Of a stretch of 22,102 bases of DNA, positions 1 through 6,818 are shown in pieces (within the stretch, counting starts at the first letter, position 1; the number at the start of each line of letters is the position of its first letter). The notes beneath the pieces were generated by a model, which was not told where the DNA came from, made no database searches, and saw only the letters and a list, made by a program, of their open reading frames with translations. Position numbers and translations under genes: made by a program. This DNA comes from Paramicrosporidium saccamoebae. Taxonomy: Eukaryota; Rozellomycota. The stretch lies in the NCBI GenBank assembly GCA_002794465.1, contig MTSL01000157.1, positions 1 through 22,102 of the forward strand, read 5' to 3'.

Positions 1-110
1 CCCCCCCCCCCACTCCAACTGGCTGGTATTATACTAGACATAGCAGTATCGTATCATCACATCACAACACATTACAGCACATCACACTATATCACATTAT
101 CGCATTCGTG
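1..110. repeat. Poly-C run and CATCA/ACACAT low-complexity 3' flank
   Basis: The window opens with eleven C residues. From about position 51 there is an irregular CATCA/ACACAT-rich stretch. It lies downstream of the minus-strand uL15 gene and shows no coding frame. The C run could be a real homopolymer or a contig-edge artefact; it does not resemble a known telomere repeat. Confidence 0.5.
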
Positions 111-120
111 TATGAAGAAT

Positions 121-126
121 TTTATT
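121..126 (-). terminator. Poly(A) signal of uL15
   Basis: AATAAA on the minus strand, 15 nt after the uL15 stop codon. It implies a very short 3' UTR. Confidence 0.6.
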
Positions 127-141
127 TGGATCAACACAGCT

Positions 142-639
142 TTAGGCGACGAGAATGCAGGCACCACCGGCAGCCTTAATCTTTTGCTCAGCCTTCTTGC
201 TGAAGAAACGGGCCTTGACAATGACGGGCTTGCTGGGGATGGCTCCCTTTCCAAGAACCTTTCCATATCCAGCCTTCAGCGTATCAATAACGGGGACGGC
301 ATCACCCTTGGCCTCGGCGGCGGGCAGGCTCCACAGCTTCTCCAAATTGACAATGGGGCAGTGGTGCATGTTGCGAGTGTAATGGAAGTGGCGCATACCA
401 AGCTTACCGAAGAATCCGGGATGGAAGCGGTCAAAGTTGTTGCGGTGGTGAGTCTTACCTCCAGCCTTACCACGACCTCCTGGATGCTTGCGGTGCTTAC
501 CGACACGACCGTGACCGGCGGATACGTGACCACGGAGCTTCCGCGCCTTTTTCAATCTAGACACCTAGGGAATTAGTATCAAATCAACGAGGTGGAAGGG
601 GATGGATGGACGAGGGAGGGATGGAACGGTACTTACCAT
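142..639 (-). CDS. 60S ribosomal protein uL15 (L27a/L28 family), two exons
   Basis: Large-subunit ribosomal protein uL15, a cytosolic 60S component. The protein carries the family's basic N-terminus ([20 protein letters not shown]), then [15 protein letters not shown], the NLEKLWSL segment, GYGKVLGKG and a C-terminal AGGACILVA. The large exon (142-564) has no ATG at its 5' end; its first codon would be GTG. On the minus strand an ATG at 639-637 is directly followed by a GTAAGT donor at 636. A TACTAAT branch site lies at 572-578 and a TAG acceptor at 567-565. Removing this 72-nt intron gives a complete 141-aa protein starting MVSRLKK, matching family length. Exon 1 therefore contributes only the start codon. 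It is divergent from NIP7. Confidence 0.95.
565..636 (-). other. Intron of uL15 (72 nt)
   Basis: GTAAGT donor, TACTAAT branch site whose branch A is 8 nt from the intron end, and TAG acceptor. It is about twice the length of most other introns in the window. Confidence 0.9.
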
Positions 640-678
640 TGGGACGGTAGAATTGGTAACCCCGGTTGCGACTTTAGG
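640..678. promoter_or_regulatory. Divergent 39-bp promoter between uL15 and NIP7
   Basis: Only 39 bp separate the two start codons of two ribosome-related genes transcribed in opposite directions. There is no TATA box; the centre contains AACCCCGGTT. Co-regulation of a ribosomal protein and a 60S biogenesis factor from one shared element is an inference. Confidence 0.6.
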
Positions 679-1323
679 ATGCGGCCGTTGACTGAGGACG
701 AGACCAAGGTCCTTTTTGAAAAGGTTTCTAAATAGTAACCAGCGCTGTGTTTGGCTGTATCTTTAGTATTGGAAGGAATATCAGCTACCTGATCGACCGT
801 GCTGATGAGCCGCACTGCTTCCGTCTACAGAAGGAACGCGTATACTATGTAAAGTACGCCCGAAGCCTTATCATCTGTACTTTTTAGAGAGGAGGTGCTG
901 AAGCGCGCCGAGAATGTTGGCCGCGACAGTCTAGTGACTGTGGGTGTATGCTTTGGCAAGTTTACAAAGACAACAAAGTTCAAGCTACATGTCACTTGTC
1001 TGGATTATCTGGCCCAGTATGCCAAGTTTAAAATCTGGATCAAGCCGACGGCGGAAATGTCCTATCTGTACGGAAACCACATTCTAAAGGCACATGTGGC
1101 CAAGATGACTGAGGACGTACCCGAGCATCAGGGGGTAGTCGTCTTTAACATGAATGACATTCCTCTCGTAAGATTGTGATTTGGAGATCTGACATGTGTG
1201 TAGGGATTTGCGGTAACTGCAAAATCGGCTGCGATGTGTGTCAAGTTGGACCCTACGGCCATTGTTGGATTCCACCAGACAGATATTGGCGAGTACCTTC
1301 GTGACGAGGACTCGCTCATCTAG
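679..1323 (+). CDS. NIP7: 60S ribosome biogenesis protein NIP7, four exons
   Basis: NIP7 is a nucleolar factor with a C-terminal PUA RNA-binding domain, needed for pre-60S maturation and 27S rRNA processing. The exons are 679-734, 767-853, 888-1167 and 1204-1323, separated by introns of 32, 34 and 36 nt. The spliced product is 180 aa, the same length as human NIP7. It starts [15 protein letters not shown] and contains the family motifs [30 protein letters not shown] and YGNHILKAH. The last exon gives the conserved ending (VDP-like [11 protein letters not shown] and [10 protein letters not shown]). All splice phases join without frameshift: AAA-TA/T restores Lys-Tyr, and AA/A restores Lys. ORF-only reading would recover just the third exon. 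It shares a tiny promoter with uL15 and lies upstream of H2B. Confidence 0.95.
735..766 (+). other. NIP7 intron 1 (32 nt)
   Basis: GTAACC donor and TTTAG acceptor. Removal joins FEKVSK-Y to [11 protein letters not shown], which matches the NIP7 family. Confidence 0.9.
854..887 (+). other. NIP7 intron 2 (34 nt)
   Basis: GTACGC donor and TTTTTAG acceptor. The competing GTAAAG donor 5 nt upstream would break the frame. Confidence 0.9.
1168..1203 (+). other. NIP7 intron 3 (36 nt)
   Basis: GTAAGA donor and GTGTAG acceptor. Removal joins NMNDIPL to GFAVTAKSA, as in the family. Confidence 0.9.
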
Positions 1324-1467
1324 ATTTATAAACCTGTTCTTTATCTTTGTTGCAGCAAATTCATCTTTGTGGTGGAGGATCCACCCTACCTACCATTGTA
1401 ATGATTTGCCCACATTTATCTCTGGAAAAGCCACCCCTATTGCTATCACTAACTTTACTGTTGACGG

Positions 1468-1548
1468 TTTGGCGCGAAATGGCCGCCTGAGCCCCGGCTA
1501 ATCGGGGAACCCCGGCGACTTTGGCGGGCGCGCCAATTTAGGCGCCAA
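1468..1548 (+). promoter_or_regulatory. Cluster of E2F-like sites in the H2B promoter
   Basis: TTTGGCGCGAAA at 1468-1479 fits the E2F/DP consensus (TTTSSCGC) on both strands. A second TTTGGCGGG starts at 1520 and runs into GGCGCGCCAAT, then GGCGCCAA, by 1548. A CCAAT box is embedded at 1533-1537. E2F control of S-phase histone genes is established for animals and plants; binding here is inferred from sequence only. Confidence 0.6.
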
Positions 1549-1557
1549 CGGCCTGGG

Positions 1558-1566
1558 TATAAAAGG
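1558..1566 (+). promoter_or_regulatory. TATA box of H2B
   Basis: TATAAAAGG 39 bp upstream of the H2B start codon. It is a textbook TATA element for a highly expressed histone gene. Confidence 0.8.
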
Positions 1567-1604
1567 GAGACCGCCTCAGCGTCGACACGAACAACAGTTC
1601 AAGT

Positions 1605-1979
1605 ATGGCCCCTAAAGCTGAAAAGAAGCCCGCTGGCAAAGCCCCCGCCAAGTCCGCCGTCAAGAAGACCTCCTCCAAGGCTGGCCGCAAGCGCTCCCGC
1701 CACGAGTCGTACTCTAGCTACGTCTTCAAGGTGCTGCGTCAGTGCCACCCTGAAATCAACATTTCCAAGAAGGCCATGGCCATTATGAACAGCTTTGTCA
1801 ATGACATCTTTGAGCGCGTTGCGCACGAGAGCAGCAAGCTGGCCGCCTACAACAAGCGCTCCACCATTTCGAGCAAGGAGATTCAGACTGCCGTCCGTCT
1901 TATTCTGCCCGGAGAACTGAGCAAGCACGCCGTGTCTGAGGCCACCAAGGCTATTGCCAAGTACGACGGTGCCAAGTAA
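1605..1979 (+). CDS. Histone H2B
   Basis: Core nucleosomal histone H2B, 124 aa, single exon. It has a Lys/Ala/Pro-rich N-terminal tail ([12 protein letters not shown]) followed by the histone fold: [57 protein letters not shown], then [20 protein letters not shown]. The start codon follows a TATA box, E2F-like sites and a short leader. The usual QVHPDTGIS loop reads QCHPEINIS here, a minor divergence. No intron and no AATAAA follows; instead a consensus histone stem-loop lies 30 nt after the stop, suggesting replication-dependent, non-polyadenylated mRNA processing. No second histone gene is present in the window. Confidence 0.98.
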   Translation: MAPKAEKKPAGKAPAKSAVKKTSSKAGRKRSRHESYSSYVFKVLRQCHPEINISKKAMAIMNSFVNDIFERVAHESSKLAAYNKRSTISSKEIQTAVRLILPGELSKHAVSEATKAIAKYDGAK

Positions 1980-2009
1980 AGGGGTTCCCTGTATATTCTC
2001 ATACTAAAT

Positions 2010-2025
2010 GGCTTTTTTAAAAGCC
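2010..2025 (+). promoter_or_regulatory. Histone mRNA 3' stem-loop
   Basis: GGCTTTTTTAAAAGCC forms a 6-bp stem (GGCTTT/AAAGCC) with a TTTA tetraloop. It matches the histone stem-loop consensus (GGYYYUUHUHARRRCC) at every position. It lies 30 nt after the H2B stop, the expected place. In animals and several protists the element is bound by SLBP and directs cleavage without polyadenylation. Confidence 0.85.
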
Positions 2026-2397
2026 TATCAAATGCAACAAAATCAATTCAAATAGTGGTGTTGGGGTTGAGTACAGATAAGAGGTTTAGTGCCATATAGT
2101 GTACAACTAAAGGATCGCAAGTTGTGAATAAAGGGTGGTGTTGTTATGAAAAAGCATATCCATATGTGAGAGTCAATTGAAATTTGAGGATGGATGGCGG
2201 TGGGATTTGTATCCATGCTATTATAGGATTATTAATAAATCACTTGCGAGACTAGAAATAGGCCATTGGACTAACAGTGAGCGAGTTTTCTTTCCTTTTC
2301 CTTCCGTCTCTTTTCACCCGACTTTATCCACGATAACGCTCCCTCTACTAAGCGATGAATCCAACACATTTTAACTATACAGTAGCAAGTGACTTTA
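2026..2397. other. Intergenic region between H2B and USO1 3' ends
   Basis: This region separates two convergent genes. It holds several short AT-rich stretches and a TTTCCTTTTCCTTCC pyrimidine tract near 2291-2308. No coding exon, tRNA or clear RNA fold was seen. A 65-codon open frame at 2177-2374 shows no protein-like features. Confidence 0.4.
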
Positions 2398-2399
2398 TT
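2394..2399 (-). terminator. Poly(A) signal overlapping the USO1 stop codon
   Basis: The minus strand reads TAATAAA, so AATAAA shares bases with the TAA stop of USO1. The 3' UTR must be very short. Confidence 0.6.
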
Positions 2400-4902
2400 A
2401 CACTTCATGGGTTGCAGTGGCAGGTGAAGCTGGTGTCAACAGATCACTCAATTTCTTGACCGGTGTTGCCGGTGTCTCTTGGTATAGGGACCCTTCTGGA
2501 ATTGTTGGCGGAATCTCCACAATATTTTCATATTGAACAGTACTCGGTCCGGAGGGGTGGGTATGGTTATTACACTCTATTCCATTTGATTGATTGTGAA
2601 TGTCAATCTCTGAAGGATTACTGGTAAGGAACCCTTCACTGGGCTCGTGCTCCCTCTCGGCTATTGTAAGATGCTGCCGTAGTTGCTTTAGCTCGTTATC
2701 ATACGAAGCGAGAATTATCAATAGCTCTTCGTGATCCTTTTCCACCTGGAAAATTTGCGTTTGGTACGCTTCGACTAACCTATGCAGTCGTTCATTTTCG
2801 CTGGATAGATATGCGCATTTACTCTCCACATTCTTCTCATACGCTGCTGGTCGGGAAGATTGCAATTCTTGTACTTGGAAGTGCAGTGACTCCATTTCAA
2901 AATGCAAAGTGTGCTCGGCTGTTGTAAATCCTCCAGCCAACGTCTCCACCGACTTGTCAACTCTTAAAAACGGCGAATTACCTCTCAGAGTGCGTGTAGC
3001 GGTTTTGGAAAATAGTTGCAAAATGGGCTTGTATAGTTCCAAGAACAATTCGGCAAATGCCCGATCAAACAAGGCAGAATCTTCATCCGTGTTAGTTGTG
3101 ACAAGAAATTTGTTAAGTGTATCGCGGGTCCGGACTATTCTCGCAGTAAAGACGTCCACGCCGATCCTTGATTGTACAATGTTGATTAGGGAGTGTCGCG
3201 AGAAGGGACCTTCTGACCTGTCGTGGAACAAAACTGTCAGTCCGAACACAAATGCAGCACATCCTTGGATCATGGCATCAGCTGTAGAGTTTTGATTGAT
3301 CAGTTCAACCAGAAATTGCACATTGGATCCCTCGGCCAGGAAGAATGTGACTGCTGCCGAAAATCCATGCATCCACGTGGCAATTAGGATAAGATAGGCT
3401 ACGGAGGAGTGCACATGTCGAGGATCTTTGACGCATTCTACAAGGTTCCACAGAATGCGCGAATAGAGCGGCGTGTCGTCTCCATCGGGCGAGTATTGAT
3501 GGTTTAGGGCAATAGTCTTGCACTGATCATTATCCCTCAGGATGTGCGACAAGAGAACGGAAGGAAACCAAATACGGAACGGATCTCTGTGAATGGAGCC
3601 CACATCCAACGCGTGTTCAATGATCACCGAACCAGCCGATTGTTCATTCATCGTGGGCGAGCCCTCTACATGGGGAGACTTGAAAGTAGCAGTCACTACC
3701 AGCTGGCCATCGGTATTCCCACAAAGATATGCCGAAATGGCATTTGTGGCTGCAATCCTTAGTCCCAGGTGATCGCAATCCACGGATAGCCTAATGGCGG
3801 ATAAGACTGCAGGAACTGGAGGGGCGTCAACTTCACCTGTGGCAATCACATGGCGAGCAAAAACGTCTTGGATCATGGCGTTTTGCCACATTAACAATCC
3901 CAGTGCCTCTAATGCGGCTCTCCTCACACCATTGGGAACTGGGGCAGATAGACCAGCATTCACCAGTGGTTCAAAAAGACTAGCTTTAAACCAGCATGTC
4001 TGCAAGTATTCTAGTTTCGGGTTGTCTCGATTCAGGAATATACAGGGAATCTCAACCACGGCAATAAAGTTTCTGCATCTTTGTGTACTCCAGGCTGCGT
4101 CGCTGTCAGTTGCACACAACAGGGCAGACGTCTTGGACAAACATGGAGATTCCAAAAAGTAATTTTGTCCCGAGGGATTGTACCTCAACAGGTTGTGCAC
4201 AATCTCGAGCGAATCCTCTATAACAATGTCGCCGCTAAAGATGCCGCCAGCCGAGTTTACCAAGTCGTAGATTCGCTCAAATAAACCCTCAAACACTGAA
4301 ATTTTTTGAATTTCGGGGCTGCTTCCTGTCAGTCTTCTCAGGAGCAGAATGGCCTCATTTCTGATAATCTCGCGAGTGTCCTCAAAAAGCTCAAGCAGTC
4401 GCGACAGTCCCGATGGACTGGCAAGGATGGCGGATGGGACCTTGGCGGGAAGAGCCTCCTCCAGAACACCTATTAGCTGCAACACGTCAAAGCGAACGTA
4501 TTGATTGCCCTGTTCCAAGCAGCCGAGCATTACATCCATTACTTCTTTATCTTTAAGTAGAATTTCACAAAATTCAGCATGCAAATCCACAACAGCCTCT
4601 GCGTCTTCGCCAACATCTGAGCAGATGCTGATAAAAGTTTCTAGTATGCTGCGTATTAGTTCCACGTCCTCTGCGTCCCGCTTCATTGCAGCAATGAGGC
4701 TTGGCGTTCCAACTGAACCAATTTCCAATCGGTGGTGTTTAGAAATTGACCTCAGCCCCTGTGCGGCCGCCCTTCTGTCCTCCAGCAGTGAGGCATGCAA
4801 TAGACGATTGCAAAGCTTCTCCACCACCTCCTGTCTTGCCAGCTGTTCCCCTTTCGGCGACGTTCCTCCGCTCCTTGGCAGAATCTTTGCCAGGAAACTC
4901 AT
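2398..4902 (-). CDS. USO1: Vesicle-tethering protein USO1/p115
   Basis: USO1/p115 tethers ER-derived COPII vesicles to the early Golgi with Rab1/Ypt1. The N-terminal two thirds is the armadillo-repeat head: VEKLCNRLLHASLLEDRRAA at the front, then RLLELFEDTREIIRNEAILL, QKISVFEGLFERIYDLV, and DIVIEDSLEIVHNLLRYNPS. The C-terminal part has a coiled coil (SSENERLHRLVEAYQTQIFQ and following) and an unstructured Ser/Thr/Pro tail. The frame is open to 5028, but the ATG at 4902 gives MSFLAKILPR, matching the animal p115 start (MNFLRG...), so that start was chosen; the protein is 834 aa. That is much shorter than yeast Uso1 and somewhat shorter than human p115. The coiled coil is reduced and the usual acidic C-terminus is not obvious. 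No intron is needed. Confidence 0.92.
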   Translation of the reverse strand: MSFLAKILPRSGGTSPKGEQLARQEVVEKLCNRLLHASLLEDRRAAAQGLRSISKHHRLEIGSVGTPSLIAAMKRDAEDVELIRSILETFISICSDVGEDAEAVVDLHAEFCEILLKDKEVMDVMLGCLEQGNQYVRFDVLQLIGVLEEALPAKVPSAILASPSGLSRLLELFEDTREIIRNEAILLLRRLTGSSPEIQKISVFEGLFERIYDLVNSAGGIFSGDIVIEDSLEIVHNLLRYNPSGQNYFLESPCLSKTSALLCATDSDAAWSTQRCRNFIAVVEIPCIFLNRDNPKLEYLQTCWFKASLFEPLVNAGLSAPVPNGVRRAALEALGLLMWQNAMIQDVFARHVIATGEVDAPPVPAVLSAIRLSVDCDHLGLRIAATNAISAYLCGNTDGQLVVTATFKSPHVEGSPTMNEQSAGSVIIEHALDVGSIHRDPFRIWFPSVLLSHILRDNDQCKTIALNHQYSPDGDDTPLYSRILWNLVECVKDPRHVHSSVAYLILIATWMHGFSAAVTFFLAEGSNVQFLVELINQNSTADAMIQGCAAFVFGLTVLFHDRSEGPFSRHSLINIVQSRIGVDVFTARIVRTRDTLNKFLVTTNTDEDSALFDRAFAELFLELYKPILQLFSKTATRTLRGNSPFLRVDKSVETLAGGFTTAEHTLHFEMESLHFQVQELQSSRPAAYEKNVESKCAYLSSENERLHRLVEAYQTQIFQVEKDHEELLIILASYDNELKQLRQHLTIAEREHEPSEGFLTSNPSEIDIHNQSNGIECNNHTHPSGPSTVQYENIVEIPPTIPEGSLYQETPATPVKKLSDLLTPASPATATHEV

Positions 4903-4999
4903 AATTTGATTTCTTTTCCGCGAGGTTTGGGTCTGTGATCCAGAAGCTCGACTCGGATAGGACAACACTGCCAGGGTAGAGGAAAGCAAGGAGAAAGCT

Positions 5000-6604
5000 A
5001 TGGAGGCTGGGCTGGTTGTACCCCACACTCGTGTAGCGCTAAAGTGGCAACCCTGCAGCGGGTCTGCATTGCCACTGGCCCAGTGCCACGCTGTAACGTA
5101 TAGTGTGCCCAGTGCCTATTCCTCACCGGACATAGCTATCACGCTATACGTGGAAAAGTTCAAGACGGGGAGTGGAAAGAATAACCTGCATGTTATTTAT
5201 TTGGGCGGTGGACCGGGAAGTGCAGCCAACACCAACTATTCCATTGTGGAAAAGATACTGGGAGAGTTGCCACCTGGAACTACTTTGTATCTTCCGGATC
5301 ACCGGGGCCTCGGAAAGTCGACACCCCTTGACCGCCTCAACCGAAGTGATTGGCAAGGGTCGATGCGGGAAATTATTGCCCAGGCGCCATTCCCGCTTGA
5401 GCACATGACTTTGACAAACTCTGCGCTGGACGTGGGTGTGCTGGCGGGACTGATTACGAATGAAACTAAAGAGGCAAAAGTGGCACTGTTGGGCGTTTCA
5501 TATGGAGCCCATCTCGCCTATCATAGCGCAGCTCTGCTTCCCAACATTTTCGAATCAATCTTACTATTTGGAACCCCAAATGTGCGAAAGTTTGCCGAAG
5601 CACACACTGATGCCGGCTTGATTCAGAACTGCGCAGCGGATAGCCACTGCAGCAAAATGATGGATGGGCGAGCTGAGAGCATTCGGGACGACTTGCAAAA
5701 AATCTTGAATCCGGATTTGAATGAATGCACCAAAATTTTCTACAAGGACTGGGAACGTCCGATTAAGCCAGAGATTGCTGTCTATGGAGTGCTGCTTCGC
5801 CTGACAGACCTCTTGTGGGGTACATCTAGTATCCCTGAAACGAACACGCTGCATTCGTCGCAACTTGCCTTTGCCTTTATTCGTGTAACCGCACAGTGCA
5901 AAAGCCCCGAAACTTATCAAGACAAGGTATTGACCCCCTTGTCGCCCTACTTCCAGACCTTTGAGAGCGCCGTCCTCAGTGAGGGCGGAAATACCCGCCA
6001 TGATTTCAGCAGGCTGGTTAATTCGCTCATTCTGCTGGACAAAATGTTCGATTTCAAAGTTGGCCAGCCACCGGCGCTTCCCAAGACGACGACGGGACTG
6101 GTTCCCACAAGCATCAGTGTTTCCCATTATTGGAGAGATTTCGACGTGCTCAAGGACGTGATTGCGAAGATGGAAAAGAGCAAGAGTGTTCTTTTGAAGA
6201 GTAACAAGACCAAGGTTTTTATGGTGCACGGTGAAGTGGACTTGAACACTATAATCGGCCCGGCGCAAAAATTATACAACGAGACTGAATCCTCCAAGCG
6301 GTTCCTGCGCTACCGTAATCGCGGTCATACCGGCCTGTCCGGACCCTGTCGTCCGCACATTCTTCGTGAAGCTTTTCTAAATAGCGACCCCGCTCTCACT
6401 GATCGCTGTTTAGCCGATCAGAATGCCCGACCGCTGGACTGGACCTTTTCTGATACACCGTTCGTTGAGATTTGGGGTGTTACATCTTGGACAACATTCC
6501 ACGCCTCTCCTACATTTATGATACTCGTACTGACTGCAACTGTGTTGTTCTTTGCTGCCCTGGTGGCACTGCTTCGTGCTCGTAAAAAGATAGAAAGTGC
6601 ATAA
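5000..6604 (+). CDS. Membrane-anchored alpha/beta hydrolase of the peptidase S33 (tripeptidyl aminopeptidase-like) type
   Basis: The 534-aa protein has the S33 layout. It has an early WQPC segment, an oxyanion motif GGGPG at residues 69-73 and DHRGLGKST at 100-108. The nucleophile elbow GVSYG (Ser167) lies within KVALLGVSYGAHLAYHSA. The presumed acid is Asp414 in VHGEVD and the base His443 in RGHTG. Members of the family release N-terminal residues or short peptides from substrates, or act on small esters; the substrate here is unknown. A hydrophobic helix at about 505-525 is followed by RARKK, so the enzyme is probably membrane-anchored by its C-terminus. Cysteines and NxS/T sequons suggest a lumenal or extracellular domain. 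However, the N-terminus (MEAGLVVPHT) is not a convincing signal peptide, and an in-frame stop precedes this ATG. Confidence 0.85.
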   Translation: MEAGLVVPHTRVALKWQPCSGSALPLAQCHAVTYSVPSAYSSPDIAITLYVEKFKTGSGKNNLHVIYLGGGPGSAANTNYSIVEKILGELPPGTTLYLPDHRGLGKSTPLDRLNRSDWQGSMREIIAQAPFPLEHMTLTNSALDVGVLAGLITNETKEAKVALLGVSYGAHLAYHSAALLPNIFESILLFGTPNVRKFAEAHTDAGLIQNCAADSHCSKMMDGRAESIRDDLQKILNPDLNECTKIFYKDWERPIKPEIAVYGVLLRLTDLLWGTSSIPETNTLHSSQLAFAFIRVTAQCKSPETYQDKVLTPLSPYFQTFESAVLSEGGNTRHDFSRLVNSLILLDKMFDFKVGQPPALPKTTTGLVPTSISVSHYWRDFDVLKDVIAKMEKSKSVLLKSNKTKVFMVHGEVDLNTIIGPAQKLYNETESSKRFLRYRNRGHTGLSGPCRPHILREAFLNSDPALTDRCLADQNARPLDWTFSDTPFVEIWGVTSWTTFHASPTFMILVLTATVLFFAALVALLRARKKIESA

Positions 6605-6636
6605 TTTGAGGTTTGTAGAAGAGTCATAGTACTGTA

Positions 6637-6642
6637 AATAAA
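6637..6642 (+). terminator. Poly(A) signal of the S33-type hydrolase
   Basis: AATAAA 32 nt after the stop codon at 6604. Confidence 0.6.
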
Positions 6643-6818
6643 CCCATTTACACTGTAACAAGAGCACTGGGTGTATTGATGAATCCTGTCGCCATGACGT
6701 GATTGATGAATTATGACGCCATAGTATCGTTATGGTGCCACATTTTTTCATTGTACTGACCACCATTTCCATAGTTGTTGGCGACTTATGTATTGTGTAA
6801 AATAATAAGAAACTGATT

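Noticed and set aside
112-576. Long plus-strand open frame opposite uL15
   Set aside because: It is antisense to a clearly conserved ribosomal protein and has no protein-like features.
2177-2374. 65-codon open frame between H2B and USO1
   Set aside because: Low-complexity composition, no homology, and position in a convergent intergenic spacer make it unlikely to be a gene.
4903-5028. Upstream extension of USO1 to 5028, with a signal-peptide-like N-terminus (MWGTTSPASIAF...)
   Set aside because: Known USO1/p115 proteins are cytosolic, and the ATG at 4902 gives the family-like MSFLAKIL start. The extension overlaps the 5' end of the divergent hydrolase.
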